64,000 nucleotides of DNA from Rhodothermales bacterium (GTDB lineage Bacteria > Bacteroidota > Rhodothermia > Rhodothermales > UBA10348). A model generated the notes under the pieces. That model saw only the letters and a program-made list of their open reading frames with translations. It was not told the DNA's origin and did no database searches. Location: positions 62,001 to 126,000 of the forward strand of contig JANJTM010000068.1 in NCBI GenBank assembly GCA_024711125.1. The letters are read 5' to 3'. How positions within the stretch are numbered: position 1 is the first letter of the stretch; each line of letters opens with the position of its first letter. Shown piece after piece: positions 17,190-24,852 of this stretch. A program made the translations under genes and the position numbers.

Positions 17190-18449
17190 ATGAAGAAGCT
17201 GCTCCTGCTCGCCGCGCTCTGTTTCCCGTTCGCGATCCCGATGTCGGCCCAGAAGGTGGCCGTCCGCGCGGGCCATGTCGTGGACCCGGCAACCGGCACG
17301 GCCGCCGCCGACCAGGTCATCCTGGTGGAAGACGGCCGCATCACGGCCGTCGGCCGGAATCTCGACGTGCGCGGCGTCGACCGCGTGATCGACCTGTCGG
17401 ACGCCTGGGTGATGCCGGGCCTGATGGACGCCCACGTGCACCTGACGCTCAACATGCCGGACGAGATGGGCGTGGCGGTACCGCTTCCGACCTTCTACCT
17501 GTCGCAGAGCAACGCGTCACGGGCCCTGCTCGGCGTGAAGAACGCCCGCGACGTGCTGCACGCCGGTTTCACGACGGTCAAGGACATCGGGAACGACGGC
17601 AACTACGTGGCGACGGACCTGCGGCGGGCGGTGGAGGCCGGCTGGATCGAGGGACCGACCATCCTCAACACGGGCAAGATCATCGGGCCCTTCGGCGGCC
17701 AGACGCACGACATCTCGCCCGACATGCCGCACATCTGGGAGTTCGAGTACGTGGACGCCGACTCGCCGGAAGAAGTGCGCAAGGCGGTGCGGCAGAACAT
17801 CTACTACGGCGCGACCGCCATCAAGCTGGTCGCCGACAACAGCGCCTTCTACTACGACGTGGACGAGATCCGCGCGGCCGTGGACGAAGCGGCGAAGGCC
17901 GGGCTGACGGTCGCCGTGCACGCGTACGGGGGTGAGGGTGCGCGGAACGCGATCCTCGCCGGTGCGCACTCGATCGAGCACGGATGGACCCTGGACGACG
18001 AACTCCTGCGCCTCATGAAGGAGCGCGGCACGGTGCTCGTCGGGACGGACTTTCCGCTCGAGCATTACCGGGCGATGGTCATGTTCTTTCCGGACCCCGA
18101 GGGGATCTACGCCCAGACCGTCCGGCGGCTGCGCCGCGCCCACGAGATCGGAGTCCGGATGGCGTTCGGAAGCGACGTGGTCGTCGACCTGTTGGACCGC
18201 GATCGCGGGCGGCTCGCTCTGGACTTCCTCTCGACCTGGGTCGAAGCCGGGGTGCCGGCGCCCGAGATCCTGAGGGCCTTCACGACCAACAACGCCGAGT
18301 TCCTGCGGGTGGCGGACGAGCGCGGGGCGATCGCGCCGGGTCAGTGGGCGGACCTCGTGGCGACGCCCGGCAACCCGCTCCAGGACATCCTGCAGCTCAG
18401 GGAGATCCGCTACGTGATGAAGGAGGGCCGGGTCGTGCGGAGCGAGTAG
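17190..18449 (+). CDS. Secreted amidohydrolase (imidazolonepropionase/prolidase-like), copy 1
   Basis: 419 residues with a signal peptide (MKKLLLLAALCFPFAIPMSAQ), so the enzyme is exported. It is a metal-dependent amidohydrolase with a composite beta-sandwich (VAVRAGHVVDPATGTAAADQ ... VLVEDGRITAVG) and TIM barrel. Metal ligands visible are HVH in MPGLMDAHVHLTL, K/H positions in TAIKLVADNSAF and VAVHAYGGEGARNAI, HSIEHG, and the Asp in MAFGSDVVVD. Relatives hydrolyse cyclic amides or Xaa-Pro-type dipeptides; the substrate here cannot be told. The paralogue at 22247-23593 has the same layout including the YYADSPDEVRKAVREN-like segment, so the pair flanks the ECF sigma operon. Confidence 0.88.
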   Translation: MKKLLLLAALCFPFAIPMSAQKVAVRAGHVVDPATGTAAADQVILVEDGRITAVGRNLDVRGVDRVIDLSDAWVMPGLMDAHVHLTLNMPDEMGVAVPLPTFYLSQSNASRALLGVKNARDVLHAGFTTVKDIGNDGNYVATDLRRAVEAGWIEGPTILNTGKIIGPFGGQTHDISPDMPHIWEFEYVDADSPEEVRKAVRQNIYYGATAIKLVADNSAFYYDVDEIRAAVDEAAKAGLTVAVHAYGGEGARNAILAGAHSIEHGWTLDDELLRLMKERGTVLVGTDFPLEHYRAMVMFFPDPEGIYAQTVRRLRRAHEIGVRMAFGSDVVVDLLDRDRGRLALDFLSTWVEAGVPAPEILRAFTTNNAEFLRVADERGAIAPGQWADLVATPGNPLQDILQLREIRYVMKEGRVVRSE

Positions 18450-18515
18450 GGGCGGCCCCTCCCGCGTCGGGCTCCGGTCGGCCGTCCGGTGGATTCGGGG
18501 GCCGGGGGGACGCGA

Positions 18516-18968
18516 TCAGACTTCATCGCGACGCGCCTCGTCGGGCAGCTCGAGGCCCAGCGCGCGAAGCGTGAGGTTGATGTCGCCGAGGAAGAACCCG
18601 AGTGAGGCGACCACGCAGATCATGCACAGCGTGAACAGCCCCACGAGCAGCGCCGTGACGTGGAGCTGGAGCAGGGTGCCGACGAAGAGCGTGATGATGA
18701 GCAGGGCCACGAAGAGCACGCTCACCGTCATGAGCGCGATGGCAGTGCGCACGAGCCGCGCCCGCTTCCACAGGATGCGCAGCTGGGCCATGAGGCTCTC
18801 CCGCTCCGATGGGATCGACTCGGCGAGCTGCATCGTGAAGATCCGCGAGCGGTCGATGATCCGACCCATCCGGTTCGTCATCGTGAGGAGCAGCAGCCCG
18901 ATGCCCGAGATCAGGATGACCGGGCCTATGGCGAGCTGAAGCGTGGAAACGAGTTCACGTAGGGGCAT
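18516..18968 (-). CDS. DUF2721-type membrane protein
   Basis: 150 residues from ATG 18968 (MPLRELVSTLQLAIGPVILIS...). The open frame extends to 20156 but the extension is low-complexity antisense of the sigma/anti-sigma genes. It has three membrane helices: residues about 8-30 (IGPVILISGIGLLLLTM), 75-97 (LMTVSVLFVALLIITLFVG) and 102-126. Between the first and second is the conserved soluble loop TNRMGRIIDRSRIF...ESLMAQLRILWKRARLVR, which is typical of DUF2721. No activity is known for the family. It is divergent from the sigma factor gene. Confidence 0.8.
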   Translation of the reverse strand: MPLRELVSTLQLAIGPVILISGIGLLLLTMTNRMGRIIDRSRIFTMQLAESIPSERESLMAQLRILWKRARLVRTAIALMTVSVLFVALLIITLFVGTLLQLHVTALLVGLFTLCMICVVASLGFFLGDINLTLRALGLELPDEARRDEV

Positions 18969-19070
18969 GGTGAGGCCGGTTGTCGGGGGCGTTAAGGCGG
19001 CGAGGGGCGCGGGGTTCCGGCCCACGGCGAACCGACGGGTGACGCCTGGGCCCCTTTTTGTCGGAGCCGC

Positions 19071-19100
19071 GTAAACCTCCAACCGCGATCGGGTGTCTAG
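19071..19100 (+). promoter_or_regulatory. Possible ECF-type promoter upstream of the sigma factor
   Basis: GTAAACCT (-35 like, AAC core at 19074-19076) and GTCTAG (-10 like, 19095-19100) with spacing close to that of ECF-dependent promoters, ending 30 bp before the sigma factor start. It does not fit the TTG-N20-TA pattern, which is consistent with autoregulation by the sigma factor. Confidence 0.4.
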
Positions 19101-19130
19101 TAGGCATCGAAACCCCGCCTCCCGCCCTCC

Positions 19131-19664
19131 TTGACCGCCGCCCCCCTCGAAAATGCCGAATTCAGACGCCTGGTGGAGACCCACCGGCAGCGCCTGTACC
19201 GGCTGGCGATCGACCTGACGGGCGATCACGACGAGGCCCAGGACCTGCTGCAGGAGGTGTTCGTGCGTGCTTGGCGCGGCCTGGACGCCTTCCGCGGGGA
19301 AGCGGACGCAGCGACCTGGCTGCGCCGGATCACCGTGAACACGTTCCTGAATACGCGGCGCAGCGCCCGGCTCGAGCTCGTTCGACTGGAATCGGACGGA
19401 AGCGCACCGGAGCCTGCCGCGCCCGAGCCCGCCCGCGACCCCGCGGATGCGCGCCGCATCCAGGAGGCGATCGCGCGGGCACTCGACGGCCTTTCGCCGG
19501 GCGAGCGCACGGCGTTCGTACTTCGCCATTACCAGGAGCTGGCCGTGCTCGAGGTGGCCCGCGCCATGGGCGTGGCCGAAGGCACCGCGAAGAGCCTGCT
19601 CTTCCGAGCGACCCACAAGCTGGCGGGCCGGCTGGCCCACCTGCAAACCGAGACCCTGTCGTGA
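19131..19664 (+). CDS. ECF-family RNA polymerase sigma factor
   Basis: 177 residues starting at TTG 19131 (MTAAPLENAEFRRLVETHRQ). Sigma region 2 is RLYRLAIDLTGDHDEAQDLLQEVFVRAWRGL with the following AFRGEADAATWLRRITVNTFLN. Region 4 is LDGLSPGERTAFVLRHYQELAVLEVARAMGVAEGTAKSLLFRA, the promoter -35 binding helix-turn-helix. There is no region 3, so it is an ECF factor. The stop overlaps the anti-sigma GTG start (GTGA at 19661-19664), which ties expression of the two. The signal sensed is unknown. Confidence 0.93.
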   Translation: MTAAPLENAEFRRLVETHRQRLYRLAIDLTGDHDEAQDLLQEVFVRAWRGLDAFRGEADAATWLRRITVNTFLNTRRSARLELVRLESDGSAPEPAAPEPARDPADARRIQEAIARALDGLSPGERTAFVLRHYQELAVLEVARAMGVAEGTAKSLLFRATHKLAGRLAHLQTETLS

Positions 19665-20431
19665 GCTGTTCCGAATTCGAACCGATGATCGCCGATCGGC
19701 TCTTCGGCGAGCCGGATGCGGCCTCGAGCGAGGCGCTCGACCGGCACCTCGCGCAGTGCGAGGATTGCCGCCGGACGCTGGCCGGCATGGAAGCGGCGCT
19801 CGGTGTCGCGTCGATGCGGACCCGCCCCGAGCCCGACGCGGCCACCTGGGCGTCCTTCGACGCGAGGCTTGGCGAGCGGCTGCGCGACGAGCGCGTTCCG
19901 CAGCGGACCCGCGTACTCTGGCTCCGGGCGCGCCCCTGGGCCGCCGCCGTGGCGTTCCTCGGGCTCGGGCTGGTGCTGGGCCGTACGGTGCTGGCCCCCG
20001 TCCCGGCCGCGCCGGACGCTCCGTCGGCCGTGCAGACCGTTGCCGGCGACGTGCTGGAGCGGACCACGGCGTACCTGGACCGGTCCCGCCTCCTGCTGCT
20101 CGACATCGCCCATTCCGAGGGCGGAACGGACGATCCGGCCGCGCTGGACCTGCCACGGCGGTCGCGCATCGCGCGCGAACTGGTCACCGAGGCCGCCGAC
20201 CTGGGCGAAGCCTTGAGTGCGGCTGACGAGCGGAGGCTGCGAGCGCTCGTGGCGGACCTCGAATCCATCCTGGCCCAGCTTGCGGCCCTGGAGACCGGTC
20301 TTGACCTGCCGGGACTCGAACTCGTCCGCTCCGAGGTCGAAAGCCGGGCCCTGCTCTTCCGCATCGATATCGAACGCCTGCGCGCGGCCGAGCCGCGCCA
20401 AACCCGATCGAGGACCCGTAATGACGCGTAA
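19661..20431 (+). CDS. Zinc-finger anti-sigma factor (membrane-bound)
   Basis: 256 residues from GTG 19661. The N-terminal zf-HC2/ZAS domain has the Hx3Cx2C motif at H29, C33, C36 (DRHLAQCEDCRRTL), the part that binds the sigma factor. A single membrane segment follows at about residues 93-113 (PWAAAVAFLGLGLVLGRTVL), and the C-terminal part is a long helical region (LERTTAYLDRSRLLLLDIAHSE ... LVADLESILAQLAALETG) on the far side of the membrane, probably the sensor. A methionine-initiated start further upstream (19058) is ruled out because it lies in the sigma gene. It overlaps the next gene by 11 bp. Confidence 0.9.
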   Translation: MSCSEFEPMIADRLFGEPDAASSEALDRHLAQCEDCRRTLAGMEAALGVASMRTRPEPDAATWASFDARLGERLRDERVPQRTRVLWLRARPWAAAVAFLGLGLVLGRTVLAPVPAAPDAPSAVQTVAGDVLERTTAYLDRSRLLLLDIAHSEGGTDDPAALDLPRRSRIARELVTEAADLGEALSAADERRLRALVADLESILAQLAALETGLDLPGLELVRSEVESRALLFRIDIERLRAAEPRQTRSRTRNDA

Positions 20432-21590
20432 ATCATTCTTCCTTGGCCTGTTTTCCGCGGTCCTGGCCCTCCATGCGGCGCGGCCCGTGTCGGCCCAGAC
20501 CGCCGAACAGGCCTACGCCGAAGCCAACGCGCTGCTGCTGGAGGGCAGGTGGGCCGATGCGTCGGCCGCATTCGCGGCCTTCGTGCGCCACTCGCCGGGT
20601 CACGAGCGCGTCGATGACGCGGCCTACTTCCGCTGCACGGCCGACGACCGGCTGCAGCCGGCGAGCGAAGCGTCATTCGCATGTTTCGAGAACTTCCTCC
20701 GGTCCTATCCCCGTTCCAACTATGCGGAAGCCGCCCGAACGGACCTGGTGCGCATCGGCACGCGGCTGGCCGACGGCGGCAAGCCGGTCTACGCGGAGCG
20801 GGTACGGGCCCTGCGCGAAACCGGAGACGAGGAGGTGACGCTGGCGGCCATCCAGGCCCTGTTCGAGCGCGACGACCCCGAGACGCTTCCCCTCCTCCTT
20901 GGTCTGCTGGACCGGTCCCGCTCACCGGAGGCGCGCGTGCGCCTGGTCTACCTGCTGTCGGAATTCGACGGATCCCAGGTCATCGCCCGCCTGCAGGCGG
21001 CCGCCACGAGCGATCCGTCGACGGCCGTGCAGGTCGCCGCCGTGCGCGCGCTGTCGTCCGTGGAGGGCGCAGAAGCCGCCGAGGCCCTGCGCCTGATCGT
21101 ACGGGGGAGGAGTGATGCGGACGTGCTTCGCGACGCGATCCGGGCCCTCGGGCAGCGGGGCTCGCTCAGCGACGTGCCGCTGCTCGCCGACCTCGCCGTG
21201 CGCAGCGAGGTTCCCCCGGTGGCCCTGTCGGCAGTCTACGCCATGCACGAACTGGGCGCCGAGGTGCGTGACCTGGCGCGCGTCGCACGCTCCGCCCGGG
21301 ACGTGGACACGCGCCGCAACGCGCTGATGGCCCTTGCCGAGAAGGGCGATCCGGATGCCCTTGCCGTCCTCGTCGAGGTCGCCACGACGTCACCCGAGGC
21401 CCAACTGCGCCGCACGGCCGTCATGGCGCTCGCCGAGTTCAAGGACGACGCGTCGGTCGAGGCGCTGTCCCGCGTGGCGCGCGGCGACGCCGACACCGAG
21501 GTGCGCCGCACGGCGGTCCAGGCGCTCGGCATGATCGGATCGCCGGCGGCGCGCGCCGCGCTCCGGGGGCTCGTGGGCGGGGAGGAGTAG
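20421..21590 (+). CDS. Secreted TPR/HEAT-repeat protein, third gene of the ECF operon
   Basis: 389 residues from ATG 20421 with signal peptide (FFLGLFSAVLALHAARPVSAQ). Residues about 25-115 are TPR-like (AEQAYAEANALLLEGRWADASAAF ... SFACFENFLRSYPRSNYAEAA). The remainder is a regular HEAT array (VRLVYLLSEFD, VQVAAVRALSSVEG, VLRDAIRALGQRGSLSDVPLL, TRRNALMALAEKGDPDAL, LRRTAVMALAEFKDDASVEAL, VRRTAVQALGMIGSPAARAAL). These arrays bind proteins. Location and operon suggest it works with the anti-sigma factor on the periplasmic side, either as a signal-input protein or as a regulon member; this is inference. Confidence 0.85.
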   Translation: MTRKSFFLGLFSAVLALHAARPVSAQTAEQAYAEANALLLEGRWADASAAFAAFVRHSPGHERVDDAAYFRCTADDRLQPASEASFACFENFLRSYPRSNYAEAARTDLVRIGTRLADGGKPVYAERVRALRETGDEEVTLAAIQALFERDDPETLPLLLGLLDRSRSPEARVRLVYLLSEFDGSQVIARLQAAATSDPSTAVQVAAVRALSSVEGAEAAEALRLIVRGRSDADVLRDAIRALGQRGSLSDVPLLADLAVRSEVPPVALSAVYAMHELGAEVRDLARVARSARDVDTRRNALMALAEKGDPDALAVLVEVATTSPEAQLRRTAVMALAEFKDDASVEALSRVARGDADTEVRRTAVQALGMIGSPAARAALRGLVGGEE

Positions 21591-21596
21591 CGCCTG

Positions 21597-22058
21597 TCAG
21601 AACGCGAACTTCCCGACCCTCGGCTTCACGAGCCGCTCGAAGTCGTCGTACGCGAGCTGGAGCAGTTCGGTGTGGGTGCCGGCGTTGAAGGCGATCTCGT
21701 GGTCCTTGCGCAGGCTCTCGGCGACGAAGACCGGCATGCCGTAGAGGTTTCCGAACGGCGGCATCGCGCCGGTCTCGCACTCGGGAAACATGCGGCTGAA
21801 GTCGGTCTCCGTGGCCAGTTCGATCTCCTGCGCGCCGGCCAGCTCCCGAAGGCGCTCGAGGTCGACCCTGAGCGAGCCGGGTACGACGGCCATCGCCATC
21901 TTGCCGTCGATCCGCACGATGACGGTCTTGGCGAGGTCCTTGCCGGGAATGTGGGCGCTCGCGGCGATCTGCTGGGTCGTGAAGGCGCGCGAGTGGCGGA
22001 TGGTCACGTAGCGGATCCCGTGTTCATCCAGGAAGCGGCTCAATACGCGTAGCGGCAT
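21597..22058 (-). CDS. YbaK/EbsC-type aminoacyl-tRNA deacylase domain protein
   Basis: 153-residue free-standing editing domain of the YbaK/ProX family, which removes mischarged amino acids from tRNA. Start is the ATG at 22058, preceded by a good ribosome site (AAGGAGGG). Family features: N-terminal VLSRFLDEHGIRYVTIRHSRAFTTQQIAASAHIPGKDLAKTVIV (the Lys in DLAKTV is the conserved catalytic/binding position), then MAMAVVPGSLRVDLERLREL, TDFSRMFPECETGAMPPFG and VPVFVAESL-like VFVAESLRKDHEIAFNAGTHTELLQL. It is convergent with the HEAT gene and only 6 bp away. Whether it edits Cys-tRNA-Pro, Ala-tRNA-Pro or another species cannot be told. Confidence 0.87.
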   Translation of the reverse strand: MPLRVLSRFLDEHGIRYVTIRHSRAFTTQQIAASAHIPGKDLAKTVIVRIDGKMAMAVVPGSLRVDLERLRELAGAQEIELATETDFSRMFPECETGAMPPFGNLYGMPVFVAESLRKDHEIAFNAGTHTELLQLAYDDFERLVKPRVGKFAF

Positions 22059-22246
22059 GGCACCCTCCTTGGTGTGCGCGGCGCATGGGCAGCGCCGATG
22101 ATGGTGGCTGTGCCCGGCCGTCCGTTGCCGCACGATCCCGCCCCGCCGCTCGACCGGGGCAGGATCACGGTAGCCCATGTCCTGCCTCCGTGTCGAGGGG
22201 CAATGTCGCATCTCGGGGTCGGAAAAAGCCCGACGGGTGCGTGCGT

Positions 22247-23593
22247 TCAGCGCGCCACTCGGGCCGGCTTGCGCCGCGGGTTGTTCGGGTCGCGCGGCAT
22301 CTCCCAGCGGAACTCGCCGTCCTGCTTGTAGACGCGCCCGTCCTTCATGACGAAGTGGATGTCGTTCAGCGCGTGGACGTCGTCGAGCGGGTTCGCGTCC
22401 ATGGCGACGAGGTCGGCGTTGAACCCGACCTTGACCTGGCCGGAGTTCACCCGCAGCAGCTCGCCGTTGTTCATGGTCAGCATGCGCAGGATGAGGTCAT
22501 TCGGAAATCCGGCCGCCGTGAAGCTCTCGAGGAACTCGAGGGTCAGTTCGCCGCGGGTCCAGCCGGGGCGCGAGTAGACGACGTCCGAGCCGAAGGCCAT
22601 CGGCGTGCCGGCCGCCAAGGCGCGCCGGTTGCGTGCCACGATGCGTTCCCAAGCGGCCTGGCCGGATTGCGAGGCCGGGAAGTCCGTTCCGACCAGGTAC
22701 GTTCCCTTTTCGGCCATCAGGCGCAGGGTTTCGTCGGTCGGGTTGTTGCCGTGTTCGATGGAGGCCACGCCCGCGAGCACGGCCTTGCGGATCGCCTCGT
22801 CCGAGTAGGCGTGCGCAGCGACCGTGAAGCCGACGTCCCCGGCTTCCTCGACCGCCGCCCGGATCTCGTCGATCGAATAGTTGTAGGGCTGGTTGTCGGT
22901 CACCAGCTTGATGGCGCCCGCGCCGTAGTGGATGTTCTCGCGCACGGCCTTGCGCACCTCGTCCGGCGAGTCGGCATAGTAGTACTCCGGGTTGCCGAGG
23001 TCGGGCTTCTCCGGCTGCATCTGGAACTGCCCGCCGAAGGGCGCGATGATGCGGCCGGTCGCGATGATGTTGGGGCCGGGGATCCATCCGCCCTCGACGC
23101 CGCGCCGCAGCTCGACGTCGGCGTAGAGCGCGTTGTTGCCGATGTCCTTGATCCACACGAAGCCCGCGTCGAGCATCGACTGCGCGTGCACGACGCCCTG
23201 GATCGCGCGGAAGGCGGTCGTCTCGATGAGCCCGGTGTAGTAATAGCTTCCGAAATCGTTGATGGACGCCCCGGGCATGGTCGTCATGGCCAGGTGGGTG
23301 TGCGCGTCCATGAGGCCGGGCATGACGTACGAGCCCGAGAGGTCGATCACGGGCGTGCCGTCCGGCGCCACGACCCGGTCTCCGATGGCTGCGATTTTTC
23401 CCTCCTGGACCAGGATGGACTGGTTCGGCACCGCCCGGCCGCTTGCGACGTCGATGACGTGGCCGGCGCGGATCACGACGGTGGACGCGGGTGGGAGGCC
23501 GACGGGTCGGCGGGGCTGGGGATTCTGGGCGGATACGGTCCCTGCGAGCGCCGAAACCGCCAGGAGGGAGACGAGTAGCCGGTAGCGTTTCAT
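22247..23593 (-). CDS. Secreted amidohydrolase (imidazolonepropionase/prolidase-like), copy 2
   Basis: 448 residues from ATG 23593 (MKRYRLLVSLLAVSALAGTVSAQ), exported by a signal peptide. Amidohydrolase superfamily with HTH in MPGLMDAHTHLAMTT, GAIKLVTDNQPYNYSIDEIRAAVEEAG, TVAAHAYSDEAIRKAVLAGVASIEHG and MAFGSDVVYSRPGW as metal or substrate sites. It shares the same layout and many segments with the protein at 17190-18449, though it is an independent gene on the opposite strand. A C-terminal extension (PRDPNNPRRKPARVAR) is basic. A promoter matching TTG-N20-TACCGTGCG precedes it. Confidence 0.88.
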   Translation of the reverse strand: MKRYRLLVSLLAVSALAGTVSAQNPQPRRPVGLPPASTVVIRAGHVIDVASGRAVPNQSILVQEGKIAAIGDRVVAPDGTPVIDLSGSYVMPGLMDAHTHLAMTTMPGASINDFGSYYYTGLIETTAFRAIQGVVHAQSMLDAGFVWIKDIGNNALYADVELRRGVEGGWIPGPNIIATGRIIAPFGGQFQMQPEKPDLGNPEYYYADSPDEVRKAVRENIHYGAGAIKLVTDNQPYNYSIDEIRAAVEEAGDVGFTVAAHAYSDEAIRKAVLAGVASIEHGNNPTDETLRLMAEKGTYLVGTDFPASQSGQAAWERIVARNRRALAAGTPMAFGSDVVYSRPGWTRGELTLEFLESFTAAGFPNDLILRMLTMNNGELLRVNSGQVKVGFNADLVAMDANPLDDVHALNDIHFVMKDGRVYKQDGEFRWEMPRDPNNPRRKPARVAR

Positions 23594-23623
23594 GATGTGC
23601 GACAATCGGTTGCGGGTGACCGT

Positions 23624-23655
23624 CGCACGGTAGGGGAAACGCGCGACATGAGCAA
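23624..23655 (-). promoter_or_regulatory. Candidate TTG-N20-TACCGTGCG promoter
   Basis: Minus strand: TTG (23655-23653), exactly 20 bases, TACCGTGCG (23632-23624), 31 bp before the ATG of amidohydrolase copy 2, within the 74-bp gap after the kinase gene. Confidence 0.5.
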
Positions 23656-23667
23656 GTGCCGTTGCCG

Positions 23668-24807
23668 TCAGGCCGGCGGCCCGGCGGGGTCCATGGGCAG
23701 GGTCACCCTCGCCTCGAGTCCGCCCCCGTCCCGGCCGAAGAGTTCGAGCGCCCCGCCCAGGAGGAACGCCAGGCGGCCACTCACCGCGAGACCGAGTCCC
23801 AGCCCCTGCTGTTCGTGCCGCTCCCGGTTGAACTGGCGAAAGAGGCCGACGGAGGCGATCTCGTCGGGCGTCATGCCGCGTCCGCGATCCAGTACCGAGA
23901 GCCGGTAGTGCTCCGCGGTACGAACGCCGGACACTTCGACGGTCGCGTCGTGGGCCGAGAACTTGAAGGCATTGTCCACGAGTTCGCCCACGATTCGCTC
24001 GACGAACGGACCGAGCAGATCGCACTCCGCGGCTTCGACGTCGATCGAGAGCCTTCCCGTGGCACGGTGCACCGCGGCGGTTTCGTATGCGCGTGCCCGG
24101 ACCAACAGGGACAACTCATACGGGTGGCGGGTGCGCAGCGGATCGCCGCCCGCCTCGAACGAAGCGAGGTTGGCCCGGACCGCGCTCTGGTACAGGTCGG
24201 CCAGGCGACGGATGCGCTGCGTCGCCGATTCCATGATTCCGATGAGTTCGGAATGGATGCCGTCGTCCGGCGCGGTTTCGACGAGGTCCCTCAGGATATC
24301 GGTCGCCCCGGCGACGACCGTGATCGGGGAGGTGAGCTCGTGCGGAAATATCAGTTGCAGTCCCTCCAGCAACTCGTCCACACCGCGACGCAGGTCGGCT
24401 TCATGACGGCGGTGCTTCTCGAGGCGCAATTCCACGGCCTCGAGCAGTTCGGCGAGGTGGACCGGCTTCAGCAGGTAATCGTCGGCGGCGGCACGCATGC
24501 CGCGACGGATGTCTTCGTGCTGCGTCAGGCCCGAGAGGAATACGAAGGGGATATTGCGAAGGGCAACCCGGTCGTTGAGTGCGCGCTTCAATTCAAGGCC
24601 CGTCATGCGGGGCATGTCCACGTCGCTGACGATGAGGTCCGGGGTCGCCGACTCGATCTTCGCCAGCGCGTCGAGGCCGTCGACGGCCTGTCGCACCGCG
24701 TAACCGGCACTCGCGAGCGCTTCGGCCACGATCTCGCGCATGGCCACGTCATCCTCCACCACGAGGATCGAGGGGGTCCGGGCGGGTGTCGGTACGAGTC
24801 GCATCAT
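23668..24807 (-). CDS. Response regulator-histidine kinase hybrid (REC-HisKA-HATPase)
   Basis: 379 residues. N-terminal receiver at about 11-125: phosphoacceptor D62 in DLIVSDVDMP, K114 in YLLKPV. A dimerisation segment carries H156 (LIFPHELTSPITVV), the phosphorylated histidine. The C-terminal HATPase has the N-box (LVDNAFKFSAHD), G1 (DRGRGMTPDE) and G2 (QQGLGLGLAVSGR) boxes. The receiver-first order suggests it is controlled by an upstream phosphodonor. The G1 box reads DRGRG rather than DxGxG with a typical spacing, still acceptable. No membrane segment or sensory PAS. The gene lies 45 bp downstream of the acyltransferase and may be cotranscribed. Alternative start ATG at 24804 gives the same protein minus one residue. 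Confidence 0.88.
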   Translation of the reverse strand: MMRLVPTPARTPSILVVEDDVAMREIVAEALASAGYAVRQAVDGLDALAKIESATPDLIVSDVDMPRMTGLELKRALNDRVALRNIPFVFLSGLTQHEDIRRGMRAAADDYLLKPVHLAELLEAVELRLEKHRRHEADLRRGVDELLEGLQLIFPHELTSPITVVAGATDILRDLVETAPDDGIHSELIGIMESATQRIRRLADLYQSAVRANLASFEAGGDPLRTRHPYELSLLVRARAYETAAVHRATGRLSIDVEAAECDLLGPFVERIVGELVDNAFKFSAHDATVEVSGVRTAEHYRLSVLDRGRGMTPDEIASVGLFRQFNRERHEQQGLGLGLAVSGRLAFLLGGALELFGRDGGGLEARVTLPMDPAGPPA

Positions 24808-24852
24808 GTCGGTGTCGGCTGATACCCGGCGTCCGGCGCGCCCGGCGACGGT

